Below, one piece after another: positions 8,872 to 17,940 of a stretch of DNA of 64,000 bases. Position 1 is the first letter of the stretch. Each line of letters starts with the position of its first letter. The DNA is from Achromobacter sp. RTa. Lineage in GTDB: Bacteria > Pseudomonadota > Gammaproteobacteria > Burkholderiales > Burkholderiaceae_B. The notes beneath the pieces are model-generated. The model saw only the letters and a list, made by a program, of their open reading frames with translations. It had not been told where the DNA came from and made no database searches. Location: assembly GCF_000757485.1 (NCBI RefSeq), contig NZ_JPYO01000035.1, forward strand, positions 56,083 to 120,082, read 5' to 3'. The position numbers and the translations under genes were made by a program.

Positions 8872-9959
8872 GGCCCAAAGTAAGCGTAGTCGTACCGGTC
8901 TACAACCTCGAGTTCTATGTCGAGCGTTGCCTGGCGTCGCTGGCCAACCAAACGTGCAAGGATATCGAGGTGCTGGTCATCAACGATGGCGGCACCGACG
9001 ATAGCCAGCTGCTCATCGATGAATTCGTTGCGCAGTATCCGGGCATGTTCAAGTCGTTCATCAAGCCGAACGGCGGCCATGGAGCGGCATGCAACTACGG
9101 CATCGACCGCGCCACGGGGGAGTACATCATCATCGTCGACGGGGATGATTTCCTCGACGAGGATGCCATCGAGTTCATGTACGACAAGGCGCAGGAGACC
9201 GGCGCGGACTTGCTGATCGGCAATTTGCGTTATTACTTTACCGGCCACACCGCCCAGTTCAAGCCCATCCCGATCGATTCGGAGCGCGAACTGGACGAGG
9301 CCGACCGCGACAAGCTCTATCGCAACTGGGCCACGCCCTGCGGCCGGATCTATCACCGCTCCATCTTCGAGGACCCGGACGTGCGCCTGCTGCCCGGGAT
9401 CCTGTTCGCCGATGCGAATTTCGTTCCGAAGAGCTATCTGGTGGCGAAGAAGATCTATTACGTCGACAAGGAACTGTACAACTACGACAACACGCGCCCG
9501 ACGCAGTCGATGAAGCAGACCGACAAGCGCATCCTGAACATCGTGCCGGCGCTCAATGACATGCTGGCCTTCTACAGGAAGAAGGGCGCCTTCGAAGCCA
9601 AGCGCACGCAGCTGATGTGGTACGTGGGCATGCATTGCGTGGCATGGATACGCCGCGTGCAAACGCTTGTCGGGTATTCGAAGCTGCAGGCGCTGCGCGA
9701 GATTTTTGCCGTGGCCGACGGCAACTTCGGCGCCGACTGGTTGAAGACGGGCATCATCTGGGATGTATTCGGTGTCAAGGTGCACCGGGCCATCAAGATC
9801 GCCCGCATGTTCCGCTATGTGCCCATTACGTTGGCGTGGCGCTTCGTCGGCGTGTGCAGAAGAATAGATTGGCGGGTCGAGCGTGTTCTGGGGCTGCCGT
9901 TGCGCGGATATCAACGGCTCAAGCGCGGGGTGCGCGCGCGTATCGGAGCCTTGCCATGA
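8868..9959 (+). CDS. GT2-family glycosyltransferase
   Basis: 363 aa, start overlapping the glf stop. GT-A motifs: VSVVVPVYNLEFYVERCLAS, VLVINDGGTDDS, KPNGGHGAACNYGID and IIIVDGDDFLDEDAIEF with the DGDD metal site. The C-terminal third (about 240-363) is basic with amphipathic segments, a common membrane-association feature. Lying directly after glf and before galE, it is a candidate galactosyl- or galactofuranosyltransferase, but this is inferred from neighbours, not from residues. Confidence 0.85.
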   Translation: MRPKVSVVVPVYNLEFYVERCLASLANQTCKDIEVLVINDGGTDDSQLLIDEFVAQYPGMFKSFIKPNGGHGAACNYGIDRATGEYIIIVDGDDFLDEDAIEFMYDKAQETGADLLIGNLRYYFTGHTAQFKPIPIDSERELDEADRDKLYRNWATPCGRIYHRSIFEDPDVRLLPGILFADANFVPKSYLVAKKIYYVDKELYNYDNTRPTQSMKQTDKRILNIVPALNDMLAFYRKKGAFEAKRTQLMWYVGMHCVAWIRRVQTLVGYSKLQALREIFAVADGNFGADWLKTGIIWDVFGVKVHRAIKIARMFRYVPITLAWRFVGVCRRIDWRVERVLGLPLRGYQRLKRGVRARIGALP

Positions 9960-11023
9960 GCGAGCCTGCGCAGGCTGGGCAATTGCCGCGGATATTGGTG
10001 GCAGGAGGGGCGGGTTTCATCGGCACCCATACGCTCGTGAGCCTGGTGCAGAATGGCTATCGGCCCCTCGTGCTGGACAACTTTTCCAATAGTTCGCCCG
10101 CCGCGTTGGACCGCGTGCGCCAAATCACGGGTGCCGAGGTGGAAGCCGTCCGCGGTGACATTCGAGACGGAAATGCACTGGATCAATTATTCCAGCGCTG
10201 CGCCGATGAGGGCGCGCCGATCGAATGCGTGCTTCATCTGGCCGCGCTCAAGGCCGTTGGGGAGTCTTCGACGAAGCCGTTGGAATATTACGATAACAAT
10301 GTGACCGGCACGTTGCGGCTGCTGGAGGCGATGCTGAGGGCGGGCGTCATGCGCCTGGTGTTCAGCTCGTCGGCCACCGTGTATGGCGAACCCGAGTCGC
10401 TGCCGTTTCAGGAACGGCATCGCATTGCGCCAACCAATCCCTATGGCCACACGAAGGCCATGGTGGAGCAGATCCTGCGCGACTTCTGCGCGGCGCAGCC
10501 GAGGTTCGTGGCGGTCTGCCTGCGCTATTTCAATCCCATAGGCGCGCATGAGAGCGGCCTGATTGGCGAGGATCCGCGCGGCGAGCCCAATAATCTGTTT
10601 CCGTACATCATGCGGACGGCTATTGGAAAGGCGCCATTTCTGCGGGTCTTCGGCAACGACTACCAGACACCGGACGGCACCGGCGTCCGAGATTACCTGC
10701 ACGTCTCGGACCTGGCCGACGGGCATTCGAAGGCCATCGATTTTGCTCTCGCCGGCAACGAAGGCGCGAATTTCTCCGCGTTCAATCTCGGCACTGGCCG
10801 GGGCACCTCGGTGCTGGAGCTGGTGTCGGCCTTCGAGCGCGAGAGCGGTGTGCGCGTTCCGTATCAGGTCACGGCGCGCCGTCCCGGCGACATCGGCGAA
10901 GCCTGGGCGGATCCATCCCTGGCCAACCAGGTGCTGGGATGGACGGCCGGGAGAAGCGTGGACCAGATGTGCCGGGATGGTTGGAACTGGCAGAAGAACA
11001 ATCCGGATGGATATCCGGAATAG
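9956..11023 (+). CDS. galE: UDP-glucose 4-epimerase
   Basis: 355-aa extended short-chain dehydrogenase/reductase. NAD motif GGAGFIGTH near residue 20, LVLDNFSNSS, HLAALKAVGES, FSSSATVYGEPESLP and the catalytic Y-x3-K pair in NPYGHTKAMVEQ are all present; the C-terminal RRPGDIGEAWADPS segment is typical of GalE. I start at the ATG at 9956, which overlaps the previous stop; an in-frame Met far upstream lies inside that gene. It supplies UDP-galactose to the Glf step and to galactosyltransferases in the operon. Confidence 0.95.
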   Translation: MSEPAQAGQLPRILVAGGAGFIGTHTLVSLVQNGYRPLVLDNFSNSSPAALDRVRQITGAEVEAVRGDIRDGNALDQLFQRCADEGAPIECVLHLAALKAVGESSTKPLEYYDNNVTGTLRLLEAMLRAGVMRLVFSSSATVYGEPESLPFQERHRIAPTNPYGHTKAMVEQILRDFCAAQPRFVAVCLRYFNPIGAHESGLIGEDPRGEPNNLFPYIMRTAIGKAPFLRVFGNDYQTPDGTGVRDYLHVSDLADGHSKAIDFALAGNEGANFSAFNLGTGRGTSVLELVSAFERESGVRVPYQVTARRPGDIGEAWADPSLANQVLGWTAGRSVDQMCRDGWNWQKNNPDGYPE

Positions 11024-11058
11024 CATGCGCCTGACGGGCTCATGGGCACGGAGAAAAA

Positions 11059-12354
11059 ATGAGTAGTCTTAAAGCCATGGCGCGGGGCCTGCTCGGCCCC
11101 GTTTATCGCGTGTTGCCGCAAGGGGCGAAAGATCTGCTGGCGCCGTTGACGCGAGCGTTGCGGGAAGCGCCCGCGCCCGAGGTGGAGCCGGCGACCGAGC
11201 CGGTGATCGCACCGGCGCCGGTCGTCCGCACGCAGAAGCAGCTGCACGATATCGACTGGCCCACCTTTCGGGATACCGTGCTGTCTCAACGCCACAACTA
11301 CAAGGGCGTGTTCATTCAGAATCGCACGATCGACTGGGACGTGCCCCTGTTTCAGCGGCCGCAGCATATCTGCATTGCCTTCGGCAAGCTGGGGTACCTG
11401 GTTATCTACCGGACGATCAACGGGGAATTCGACGATGTGATCGGTTTTCGCCACATGGGCGGAAATGTGTGGCTGACCAACAGTTCCGAGATCGATTCGA
11501 TCGAGGGCGCGGTGCGTTCAATCTACAGCACCGTGGATCCGACTCCCCCCGAGGCGCTCGCGGATTTCCGCCAGAAGGGGAAGATCGTCTACGAATACAT
11601 CGACCATATCGATGAGGCCGTGTCGGGCGCCACCCGTCTGAAAATGCTGGCAGATGCGCGCGACCACGCTTTTGGATCCGGTGTGGATTTCATCGTGGCT
11701 TCGGCCCGCATGCTGGAGAACGAGGCGCTGGCCAAGCGTCCGAGGGACGAGGTCTTTTACGTGCCCAATGGCGTGGATTGCGCGCACTACCGCAAGGATT
11801 GGTCGCAGGTGCCCTTGCCGCAGGAGTATCAGGAATTCCTGGCGCGGCATGACAAGATCGTCGGCTATTTCGGCGCGCTTGCGCCGTGGCTCTGGTACGA
11901 CCTGATCAAGGATATCGCGGAGGCACGGCCGGACTACGGTTTCGTGTTCATCGGGCCCGATTACTTCGGGGGGTCGGAGAACTTGCCGAAGGCGGACAAT
12001 TTCATCTGGCTGGGGCCCGTGGACTACCGGATACTGCCGGCCTATGCGAAAGAGTTCGACGTCGCCATTATTCCCTTCGCGCACAGCGATGTCGCCCGAA
12101 CGACCTCGCCGTTGAAGCTCTTTGAATACTTCGCGATGGAAGTGCCGGTGGTCGTGACGTCGTCCATGGACGAATGCTGTGCCTACGACGTCGTGTTGTC
12201 CGCTGAAAATGCGCAAGAGTACGTGCAGGCAATCGACAAGGCATTTGCGCTGCGCGAGGACGCTTCCTACCGGAGTTCGATGGCCGCGCTCGCGGATCGG
12301 AACGACTGGGTGGTCAGGGCACAGTCGATGGAGCCGATGTTCAAGCGGCTTTGA
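11059..12354 (+). CDS. GT-B glycosyltransferase (group 1 type)
   Basis: 431 aa. A Pro/Glu-rich N-terminal segment (about 30-60) precedes the catalytic part. YVPNGVDCAHYRKDW, IVGYFGALAPWLWYDLI, FVFIGPDYFGGSENL and IIPFAHSDVARTTSPLKLFEYFAMEVPVV define the donor-binding Rossmann domain, including the E-x7-E-like KLFEYFAMEVP region. Last gene of the forward cluster, 35 bp after galE with GGAGA upstream. The region IVYEYIDHIDEAVSG resembles the first domain of similar capsule and O-antigen transferases. Specificity unknown. Confidence 0.82.
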   Translation: MSSLKAMARGLLGPVYRVLPQGAKDLLAPLTRALREAPAPEVEPATEPVIAPAPVVRTQKQLHDIDWPTFRDTVLSQRHNYKGVFIQNRTIDWDVPLFQRPQHICIAFGKLGYLVIYRTINGEFDDVIGFRHMGGNVWLTNSSEIDSIEGAVRSIYSTVDPTPPEALADFRQKGKIVYEYIDHIDEAVSGATRLKMLADARDHAFGSGVDFIVASARMLENEALAKRPRDEVFYVPNGVDCAHYRKDWSQVPLPQEYQEFLARHDKIVGYFGALAPWLWYDLIKDIAEARPDYGFVFIGPDYFGGSENLPKADNFIWLGPVDYRILPAYAKEFDVAIIPFAHSDVARTTSPLKLFEYFAMEVPVVVTSSMDECCAYDVVLSAENAQEYVQAIDKAFALREDASYRSSMAALADRNDWVVRAQSMEPMFKRL

Positions 12355-12398
12355 GCGCCGCCGGGGGGCCGGCAGGGCGGCCCGCCCGAGCGCGTTGA

Positions 12399-13523
12399 TC
12401 AAGCCTGAACTTGCTTCAGGCTTTCCACGATGCGGGCGCTGGCCGTGCCATCGCCGTACGGATTGTGGGCAAAGCTCATTTTTTCGTACGTTGCACGGTC
12501 CGTCAGGAGTTGGGCGAGTTGGCCGGTGATGGCCTCCACGTCGGTTCCCACCAGTTTTACCGTGCCTGCGGCGACTGCTTCGGGACGTTCGGTGGTATCG
12601 CGCATGACGAGCACCGGTTTGCCGAGCGACGGAGCCTCTTCCTGGATTCCGCCGGAATCCGTGAGGATGACGTAGGAGCGGTCCATCAGGTAGACAAAGG
12701 GCAGATAATCCAGCGGCTCTACCAGGAACACGTTGTCCAGCCCCGTGAGGAGCCGGTTTACCGGCGCGCGCACGTTCGGATTCAGGTGCACGGGGTAGAT
12801 GAAGTCGTGATCGGGAAACTCCTTGGCGGAGGCCGCGATCGCCTGGCAGATGCGTTCGAAGCCGGCGCCGAAGCTTTCGCGCCGGTGGCCGGTGATCAGG
12901 ACGACCCGGCGGCCTTCGCGCAAGAAGGGAAGCTGCGCGACGACGCGGGCGCGTAGCGCGTCATCGTGCTTGAGTTTGTTCTGGACCCATAGCAGCGCGT
13001 CAATGACGGTATTGCCCGTGATGACGATAGACGCGGGCGCAACGCCTTCGCGCACCAGATTGTCGTATGAGGTCTGCGTGGGCGCGAAATGCAGGTTCGC
13101 CAAGGCGCCCGTGAGTTTGCGGTTGGCCTCTTCGGGCCACGGCGAGTAAATGTTGCCGGTGCGCAAGCCGGCCTCCACGTGCCCCACGGGAATGCGGTGG
13201 TAGTAGGCCGCGAGCGACGCGGCGAACGTGGTGGCCGTGTCGCCATGCACGAGAATGTAGTCCGGTTGATAGTCATGCAGCACGTTGCGCATGCCGAGCA
13301 GGATCGAGCTTGTTACATCCGTGATGTCCTGCCCCGCCTTCATGATGTCGAGGTCGAAGTCAGGGCGGATTTCAAACAGGGATAGAACCTGGTCCAGCAT
13401 TTCCCGATGCTGGGCGGTCACGCACACGCGCGCCTCGATGGCCGGGTCACGCGCCAGGGCATGCACGAGCGGCGCCATCTTGATGGCTTCGGGACGGGTG
13501 CCGAATACGGTCAGGATTTTCAT
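12399..13523 (-). CDS. wecB: UDP-N-acetylglucosamine 2-epimerase (non-hydrolysing)
   Basis: 374 aa. Converts UDP-GlcNAc to UDP-ManNAc (or acts on a related 2-acetamido sugar). The family signature runs from the N-terminus [19 protein letters not shown] through [43 protein letters not shown] and [18 protein letters not shown] to [11 protein letters not shown]. Convergent with the glycosyltransferase cluster and divergent from waaC. No ManNAc dehydrogenase (WecC) is nearby, so the product's destination is not shown here. Bordetella LPS loci carry such an epimerase for acetamido-sugar synthesis; assignment to that pathway is inference. Confidence 0.93.
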   Translation of the reverse strand: MKILTVFGTRPEAIKMAPLVHALARDPAIEARVCVTAQHREMLDQVLSLFEIRPDFDLDIMKAGQDITDVTSSILLGMRNVLHDYQPDYILVHGDTATTFAASLAAYYHRIPVGHVEAGLRTGNIYSPWPEEANRKLTGALANLHFAPTQTSYDNLVREGVAPASIVITGNTVIDALLWVQNKLKHDDALRARVVAQLPFLREGRRVVLITGHRRESFGAGFERICQAIAASAKEFPDHDFIYPVHLNPNVRAPVNRLLTGLDNVFLVEPLDYLPFVYLMDRSYVILTDSGGIQEEAPSLGKPVLVMRDTTERPEAVAAGTVKLVGTDVEAITGQLAQLLTDRATYEKMSFAHNPYGDGTASARIVESLKQVQA

Positions 13524-13687
13524 GAATGAGGTTCGGGCCGGATTGTTGCTGTGGACGACATGGCGCGTCGCGGGTGATCGCCTTTGTGTTCGATTCTACC
13601 CCGGGGGCGTTTTGAGGTTCCGCCGCCGTGCTGCGCCGGGGATTTTGTGTTGTACATTCCATCTTTCATCGTATTGCCCGATTCTTG

Positions 13688-14716
13688 ATGCCTACACGCA
13701 TTCTCATCGTTCGCACTTCGTCCCTGGGCGATCTGGTGCACATGTTGCCTGCTATATCCGACATCGCCCGCCATGTCCCGGACGCGGAGATCGACTGGAT
13801 AGCGGAAGAAGCGTTCGCCGAGATTCCCAGTTGGCATCCCGCGGTCAATGAGGTCATCAAGGTGGCGCACCGGCGCTGGCGCAAGGCATGGTGGTCGAGC
13901 GAGGTCCGGGCCGAGCGGCATGCGCTGAAGGAGCGGCTGAGGTCCAAGCAGTACGACGTGGTGCTGGACATGCAGGCCCTGCTGAAGTCCGCGTGGCTGG
14001 TCCGCCAGACACGGGGGGTGCGGCACGGGTTGGATTGGCGCTCCGCGCGCGAACCGCTGGCGTCGCTCTTCTATAACGTGCGCCACCGGGTGGAGTTCTG
14101 GCAGCCTGCGGTTATCCGCCAGCGCAAACTGGCGGCGCTGACGTTCGGCTATCAGTACGCCGGCCAGCCCGATTTCGGCCTGCAGGGCTTTTCCCGGCAG
14201 GCCGCGCAGGAGCGCGAGGGCGATGCCGGTGAAGAGACCGGCCGGGCGGAACCGCCCCGCCTGCACCATCTGGATACCGATCACGGCTACGCGGTCATCA
14301 TGCCCTCGGCCAGCCGCGACGACAAACTCTGGCCGGAGGACGATTGGCGCGCGGTATTCCGCCGCCTGCGCGATGCGGGCTGCACCTTGCGCCTTTTGTG
14401 CGGCAACGAGCAGGAGGCGCAGCGCGCCAGGCTGCTCGTGGCCGGCATGGACGGGGCGGAGGTTATGCCCCGCATGGATCTGACCTCGGTGGCGCGCCTG
14501 TTGGCCGGTTCGCGCCTGATGGTGGGCCTGGACAGCGGCCTCACCCATCTGTCCGCGGCATTGGGCCGCCCCACCATCGGCATCTACCGGGCATCGACCC
14601 CCGTGCGCACGCCGCTCGTGGGCTCGAACTACACGGCCAGCCTGGGCGACCGCGGCGCTTCGCCCTCGCGCGAGGCCGTGATGGCGTCGGTGGAGCAGGC
14701 GCTGGCCGCCCAGTGA
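13688..14716 (+). CDS. waaC: Lipopolysaccharide heptosyltransferase I
   Basis: 342-aa GT9 enzyme that adds the first heptose to Kdo of the LPS inner core. Start MPTRILIVRTSSLGDLVHML is the canonical WaaC opening; AEIDWIAEEAFAEIPSWHP and YDVVLDMQALLKSAWLVR follow, and the donor site shows MVGLDSGLTHLSAALGRPTI. I chose the ATG at 13688; the in-frame Met at 13628 lacks family similarity. It contains a somewhat long linker (about 170-200, Glu/Gly rich) between domains. Two bases separate it from waaA, a conserved pairing. Confidence 0.94.
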   Translation: MPTRILIVRTSSLGDLVHMLPAISDIARHVPDAEIDWIAEEAFAEIPSWHPAVNEVIKVAHRRWRKAWWSSEVRAERHALKERLRSKQYDVVLDMQALLKSAWLVRQTRGVRHGLDWRSAREPLASLFYNVRHRVEFWQPAVIRQRKLAALTFGYQYAGQPDFGLQGFSRQAAQEREGDAGEETGRAEPPRLHHLDTDHGYAVIMPSASRDDKLWPEDDWRAVFRRLRDAGCTLRLLCGNEQEAQRARLLVAGMDGAEVMPRMDLTSVARLLAGSRLMVGLDSGLTHLSAALGRPTIGIYRASTPVRTPLVGSNYTASLGDRGASPSREAVMASVEQALAAQ

Positions 14717-14717
14717 C

Positions 14718-16019
14718 ATGAACCGCGGCGTCTACACCCTGGCGCTCAGGGCCCTGTCTCCGCTGATCTGGCTGTGGATGGGGCGCCGGGCCAGGCGGGC
14801 GGGCGGCCAGTGGGAGATATTTTCCCGGGAGCGCTTCGGCTGCTCGCCGGCATCTCTTTCGGCCGCGCCGCAGGCGGCCCCCGTCTGGGTGCATGCCGTC
14901 AGCCTGGGCGAGACCCGGGCAGCCCAACCCTTGCTGCAGGCGCTGCTGGATCGCGGCCTGCCCGTGCTGCTGACGCATGTAACGGCCACCGGCCGGGCGG
15001 AGGGCGCGAGGCTATTCCAGGACGCCATCGCCCGGGGGCAGTTGCGCCAAGCCTGGCTGCCCTATGACTTCCCCGGCGCGGCGCGCCGATTCATGGACAG
15101 CCGCCATCCGCGTTGCGGGCTGTTGATCGAGCGGGAGATCTGGCCGAACCTGCTTGCCGCCGCCCGGGAGGCGGGGGTGCCCATGGCGCTGGTCAGCGCT
15201 CGGTTCTCGGCCTCCTCCCTGCGGCAGGCGGGCAGGATGGGCAGCGTGATGCGCGAAGCGCTGGCGGGCCTGGACGTGGTGCTGGCGCAGACCGCCGAGG
15301 ACGCCGCGCGGCTCGCGGAGGCGGGCGCGCGGCCGCCGGCCGTGACGGGCAACCTCAAATTCGATCTGGCCTTGCCGGAAGCGCAGGTGCGCGCCGGGCA
15401 GGCGTGGCGCGAACGGCTGGGCCGGCGCGTGGTGGCCGTGGCCAGTACGCGCGAGGGCGAGGACAGCGGCTTCATCGAGGCGATCAAGCGTCACGCGAAA
15501 AATTCGGGGACACATGATTTTCCGCTGTTTTTGCTGATTCCCCGCCATCCCCAACGCTTTGACGAGGCGGCAGGCCTGCTGGCGGACGCAGGATTGGCGT
15601 TCGCACGGCGCTCCGACGGGGTGGATCCCGCCCCGGACACCACGGTGCTGCTGGGCGATACGCTGGGAGAGATGGCGTTCTACTACGCGGCCTCGGAGGT
15701 CGCGATCGTTGCGGGCAGCTTCGCGCCGCTGGGCGGCCAGAACCTGATCGAGGCGTGCGCGGCGGGGGTGCCGGTCATCGTGGGGCCGCACACGTTCAAT
15801 TTCAAGCAGGCGGCGGAAGACGCCATCGAGGCGGGCGCCGCGCAACGCGTGTCCGACGCCGGGCAGGCGGTGGATGCGGCCATGGAGCTGCTGGCGGATG
15901 AGGCGCGGCGGGAACGGGGCGGCGAGGCCGCGCGAGCCTGGTTCGGCGCCCACGCGGGCGCTACCCGGCGCACGCTGGACGCCCTGACGCCCTGGCTGGA
16001 TTCCGGGGCGCAGCCCTAG
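14718..16019 (+). CDS. waaA: 3-deoxy-D-manno-octulosonic acid transferase
   Basis: 433 aa, GT30 Kdo transferase acting on lipid IVA at the inner membrane. N-terminal hydrophobic anchor (VYTLALRALSPLIWLWMGRR), VWVHAVSLGETRAAQPLL, LLTHVTATGRAEG, WLPYDFPGAARRF, GLLIEREIWPNLLAAAREAGVP (catalytic Glu region) and late GSFAPLGGQNLIEACAAGVPV are all family landmarks. Whether one or two Kdo residues are added cannot be told from sequence. Its stop overlaps, tail to tail, the stop of the small gene on the other strand. Confidence 0.95.
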   Translation: MNRGVYTLALRALSPLIWLWMGRRARRAGGQWEIFSRERFGCSPASLSAAPQAAPVWVHAVSLGETRAAQPLLQALLDRGLPVLLTHVTATGRAEGARLFQDAIARGQLRQAWLPYDFPGAARRFMDSRHPRCGLLIEREIWPNLLAAAREAGVPMALVSARFSASSLRQAGRMGSVMREALAGLDVVLAQTAEDAARLAEAGARPPAVTGNLKFDLALPEAQVRAGQAWRERLGRRVVAVASTREGEDSGFIEAIKRHAKNSGTHDFPLFLLIPRHPQRFDEAAGLLADAGLAFARRSDGVDPAPDTTVLLGDTLGEMAFYYAASEVAIVAGSFAPLGGQNLIEACAAGVPVIVGPHTFNFKQAAEDAIEAGAAQRVSDAGQAVDAAMELLADEARRERGGEAARAWFGAHAGATRRTLDALTPWLDSGAQP

Positions 16020-16180
16020 GGAGCGGCCCGGGGGGGCAGGGTGACGGCGCCCGGATTCAATTCCTGGGCGAAGCGGCGTGTGTCGCGTCCTTCGTCCTCG
16101 GGGCGCATGCCCAGCCAGCCCTGGCCCAGCGCATAGACGCCCAGGTTCGCCAGCAGGATGAGGATGAAGAGCACGCGCAT
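16016..16180 (-). CDS. Small membrane peptide downstream of coaX (54 aa)
   Basis: 54-residue frame beginning MRVLFILILLANLGVYALGQ: one N-terminal transmembrane helix or uncleaved signal, then a soluble tail with EDEGRDTRRFAQELNPGA, ending RAAP and a TAG whose complement overlaps the waaA stop. It starts 12 bp after the coaX stop on the same strand, so it is probably co-transcribed. As I recall, larger proteins with this kind of opening and a C-terminal SPOR domain follow coaX in related beta-proteobacteria; here there is no room for that domain. Either a naturally short form or a truncated remnant. Confidence 0.65.
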   Translation of the reverse strand: MRVLFILILLANLGVYALGQGWLGMRPEDEGRDTRRFAQELNPGAVTLPPRAAP

Positions 16181-16192
16181 GCCGGGCCTCGC

Positions 16193-16999
16193 TCAGGCGT
16201 TGGCGTCCAGGGTGGCGCGCGCGATCGCGGCCAGCCCGTCCAGGACGGGGTGATTCAGGTATACCGGCACGGGCGCGGCGCCGAACGCGCCGCCGGCATC
16301 CGCGAGCAGGCGTTCGATTTCCTGGTGCACTTCGGGCCAGCCGCCGCCGGCCGCATAGATTTGCGGCGTCTGGCCGTAGCGCTGGCGCCCCGCCAGCCAT
16401 TGGCGGACCACGGCGCCGGCCTGCGCCGCGGCGATGCCTGACGCAATGGCTTCGTGCGTGTCGGTGGGGTAGGCCACGACCTGGCCGTTGGCTACCGGCA
16501 GGTTGGCCGTGCCGTGCGCCAGGGCGCTGCGCATCATGGCCGGGCCGGGCAGGATCAGGCCGCCGGCAAAGACATTGTCGGGGCCCACGGTGTCGATCGT
16601 GGTGGCGGTGCCGAAGCTGGCCAGCACGAAGGGCGGGTGCGCGGCGGGCAGGTGGGACAGCACGCCCAGCAGGGAGGCCCAGCGGTCGGCGCCCAGCTGC
16701 GTGGGCACGCGGTAGCTGTTGACCAGGCCCAGGGTGGAGGCCTGCGACGGCGACCACGTTACGGCGCAGCCGTATTTTTTCAGGATGGCGGCGATGGCCG
16801 CGCCGCGGGCCTCGCCGGCGACGTTCACGCCCAGCGCGCGCGCCGGCCGCGGCGACAGCGTGGCCAGCCAGCGGTCCAGGGCGTCCAGGTCCACGCCCTC
16901 GAAGGCGATCGCCGCCGGTTCACGCGGCGCGTCGGGGTTGGCGGCGTCCAGCCAGCCCACCTTGAGACGGCTGTTGCCGGAGTCGATGAGAATAATCAT
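16193..16999 (-). CDS. coaX: Type III pantothenate kinase (Baf-type)
   Basis: 268 aa. Phosphorylates pantothenate, the first step of CoA synthesis. Motifs of the ASKHA fold: [16 protein letters not shown] at the N-terminus, [12 protein letters not shown] (pantothenate site) and [15 protein letters not shown]. Length is normal for CoaX. In Bordetella pertussis the homologue was first described as Baf, an accessory factor for Bvg-dependent toxin expression, later shown to have CoaX activity. Overlaps the birA stop by 4 bp, so the two are translationally coupled. Confidence 0.94.
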   Translation of the reverse strand: MIILIDSGNSRLKVGWLDAANPDAPREPAAIAFEGVDLDALDRWLATLSPRPARALGVNVAGEARGAAIAAILKKYGCAVTWSPSQASTLGLVNSYRVPTQLGADRWASLLGVLSHLPAAHPPFVLASFGTATTIDTVGPDNVFAGGLILPGPAMMRSALAHGTANLPVANGQVVAYPTDTHEAIASGIAAAQAGAVVRQWLAGRQRYGQTPQIYAAGGGWPEVHQEIERLLADAGGAFGAAPVPVYLNHPVLDGLAAIARATLDANA

Positions 17000-17844
17000 G
17001 CTTGGCGTCGAATCGAGATTTCACCGACCAGGATCGGCTTGGCGCCCTCGGGCGTTTGCACCAGCAGGCGGCCATGATCGTCCACGCCGCAAGCGGTGCC
17101 GCTTAGAAGAATAGCGCCCTTGTCCAGGACGTTGACCTTGCGGCCGGCCAGGGCGTCCACCTGGTCGAAACGCCGCTTGAAGGCGCCGAAGCCTTCGCGC
17201 TCCAGGGTCTGTATCGCTTCGTGCCACGCCGTGGCGGCGGCGCAGGCCAGATCGGCGGCGGTGGCGGCGCGGGCGGAATGCGCTTGCACCTGGCTCCAAT
17301 CGGCGACTTGGCGGTCCAGCGCGAGCGAAAGCCGGTCCGCGTCGGTCAGGTTGACTCCCATGCCTATGACGACGGTGTAGCCGGCCTCGGCGCCTCCGGG
17401 ATTGCGGGTGGTTTCCACCAGCACGCCAGCGAGCTTGGCGTCATGCCATTGCACGTCGTTGGGCCATTTCATGCACAGGCCGGCCGCGTCCGGGCCGGCG
17501 ACGGCGCGCAAGGCCTCGCACGCGGCCACGCCGGCCAGCGGCGACAGTGCGGGCAGTTGGGCGGCGGGCAGGCGCACGTCGAAGGCACAGGAGAACATCA
17601 GGGTGGAACCCGAGCGGTTCTGCCAGGGACGGCCGGCGCGTCCGCGCCCCGTTTCCTGGAGATGCGTGCCCAGCAGCCAGGGCTTGCCGATGGCGCCCGC
17701 GCGCGCGCGCGCCAGCAGATCGGCGTTGGTCGACCCGGTGCTGCCGGTCCAGGCGATGTCTTGGAAGGCGGGCAGGCGCGCGGCCAGTTCACGGGCCAGG
17801 GCTTCCGGCGCGGGCAGGTCGATTGGGCGGACTTGATCGGGCAT
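16996..17844 (-). CDS. birA: Biotin--[acetyl-CoA carboxylase] ligase (no HTH)
   Basis: 282 aa. Attaches biotin to the carboxyl carrier protein. ATP/biotin site [36 protein letters not shown] (catalytic Lys) and GMGVNLT are present, followed by a small C-terminal SH3-like domain ([19 protein letters not shown]). No N-terminal winged helix, so this is a monofunctional ligase and not the E. coli-type repressor. I start at [11 protein letters not shown] (17844); the frame stays open upstream for over 400 codons but without family similarity and overlapping a gene on the other strand. Confidence 0.94.
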   Translation of the reverse strand: MPDQVRPIDLPAPEALARELAARLPAFQDIAWTGSTGSTNADLLARARAGAIGKPWLLGTHLQETGRGRAGRPWQNRSGSTLMFSCAFDVRLPAAQLPALSPLAGVAACEALRAVAGPDAAGLCMKWPNDVQWHDAKLAGVLVETTRNPGGAEAGYTVVIGMGVNLTDADRLSLALDRQVADWSQVQAHSARAATAADLACAAATAWHEAIQTLEREGFGAFKRRFDQVDALAGRKVNVLDKGAILLSGTACGVDDHGRLLVQTPEGAKPILVGEISIRRQA

Positions 17845-17886
17845 GGCGGCGATTGTAGGGCACGCAGCCGCGCCCGCGGCCCGCGT

Positions 17887-17906
17887 GCGTATATCAGCGT
17901 ATATCA
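17887..17906 (+). repeat. Perfect 10-bp tandem repeat in the birA / MCE-operon promoter region
   Basis: GCGTATATCA occurs twice head to tail, directly before a TTGACG hexamer (17907-17912) with TACTCT 16 bp further on (17929-17934). The repeat abuts a possible -35 box of the lipid-transport operon and could be a regulator site. AT-rich compared with its surroundings. Confidence 0.5.
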
Positions 17907-17940
17907 TTGACGATACATTTTGCATTGGTACTCTCTCTGC

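Noticed and set aside
15012..16757. A 581-codon open frame on the minus strand
   Set aside because: Antisense to waaA and out of frame with coaX; its translation is Arg/Pro/Gly-rich without domains.
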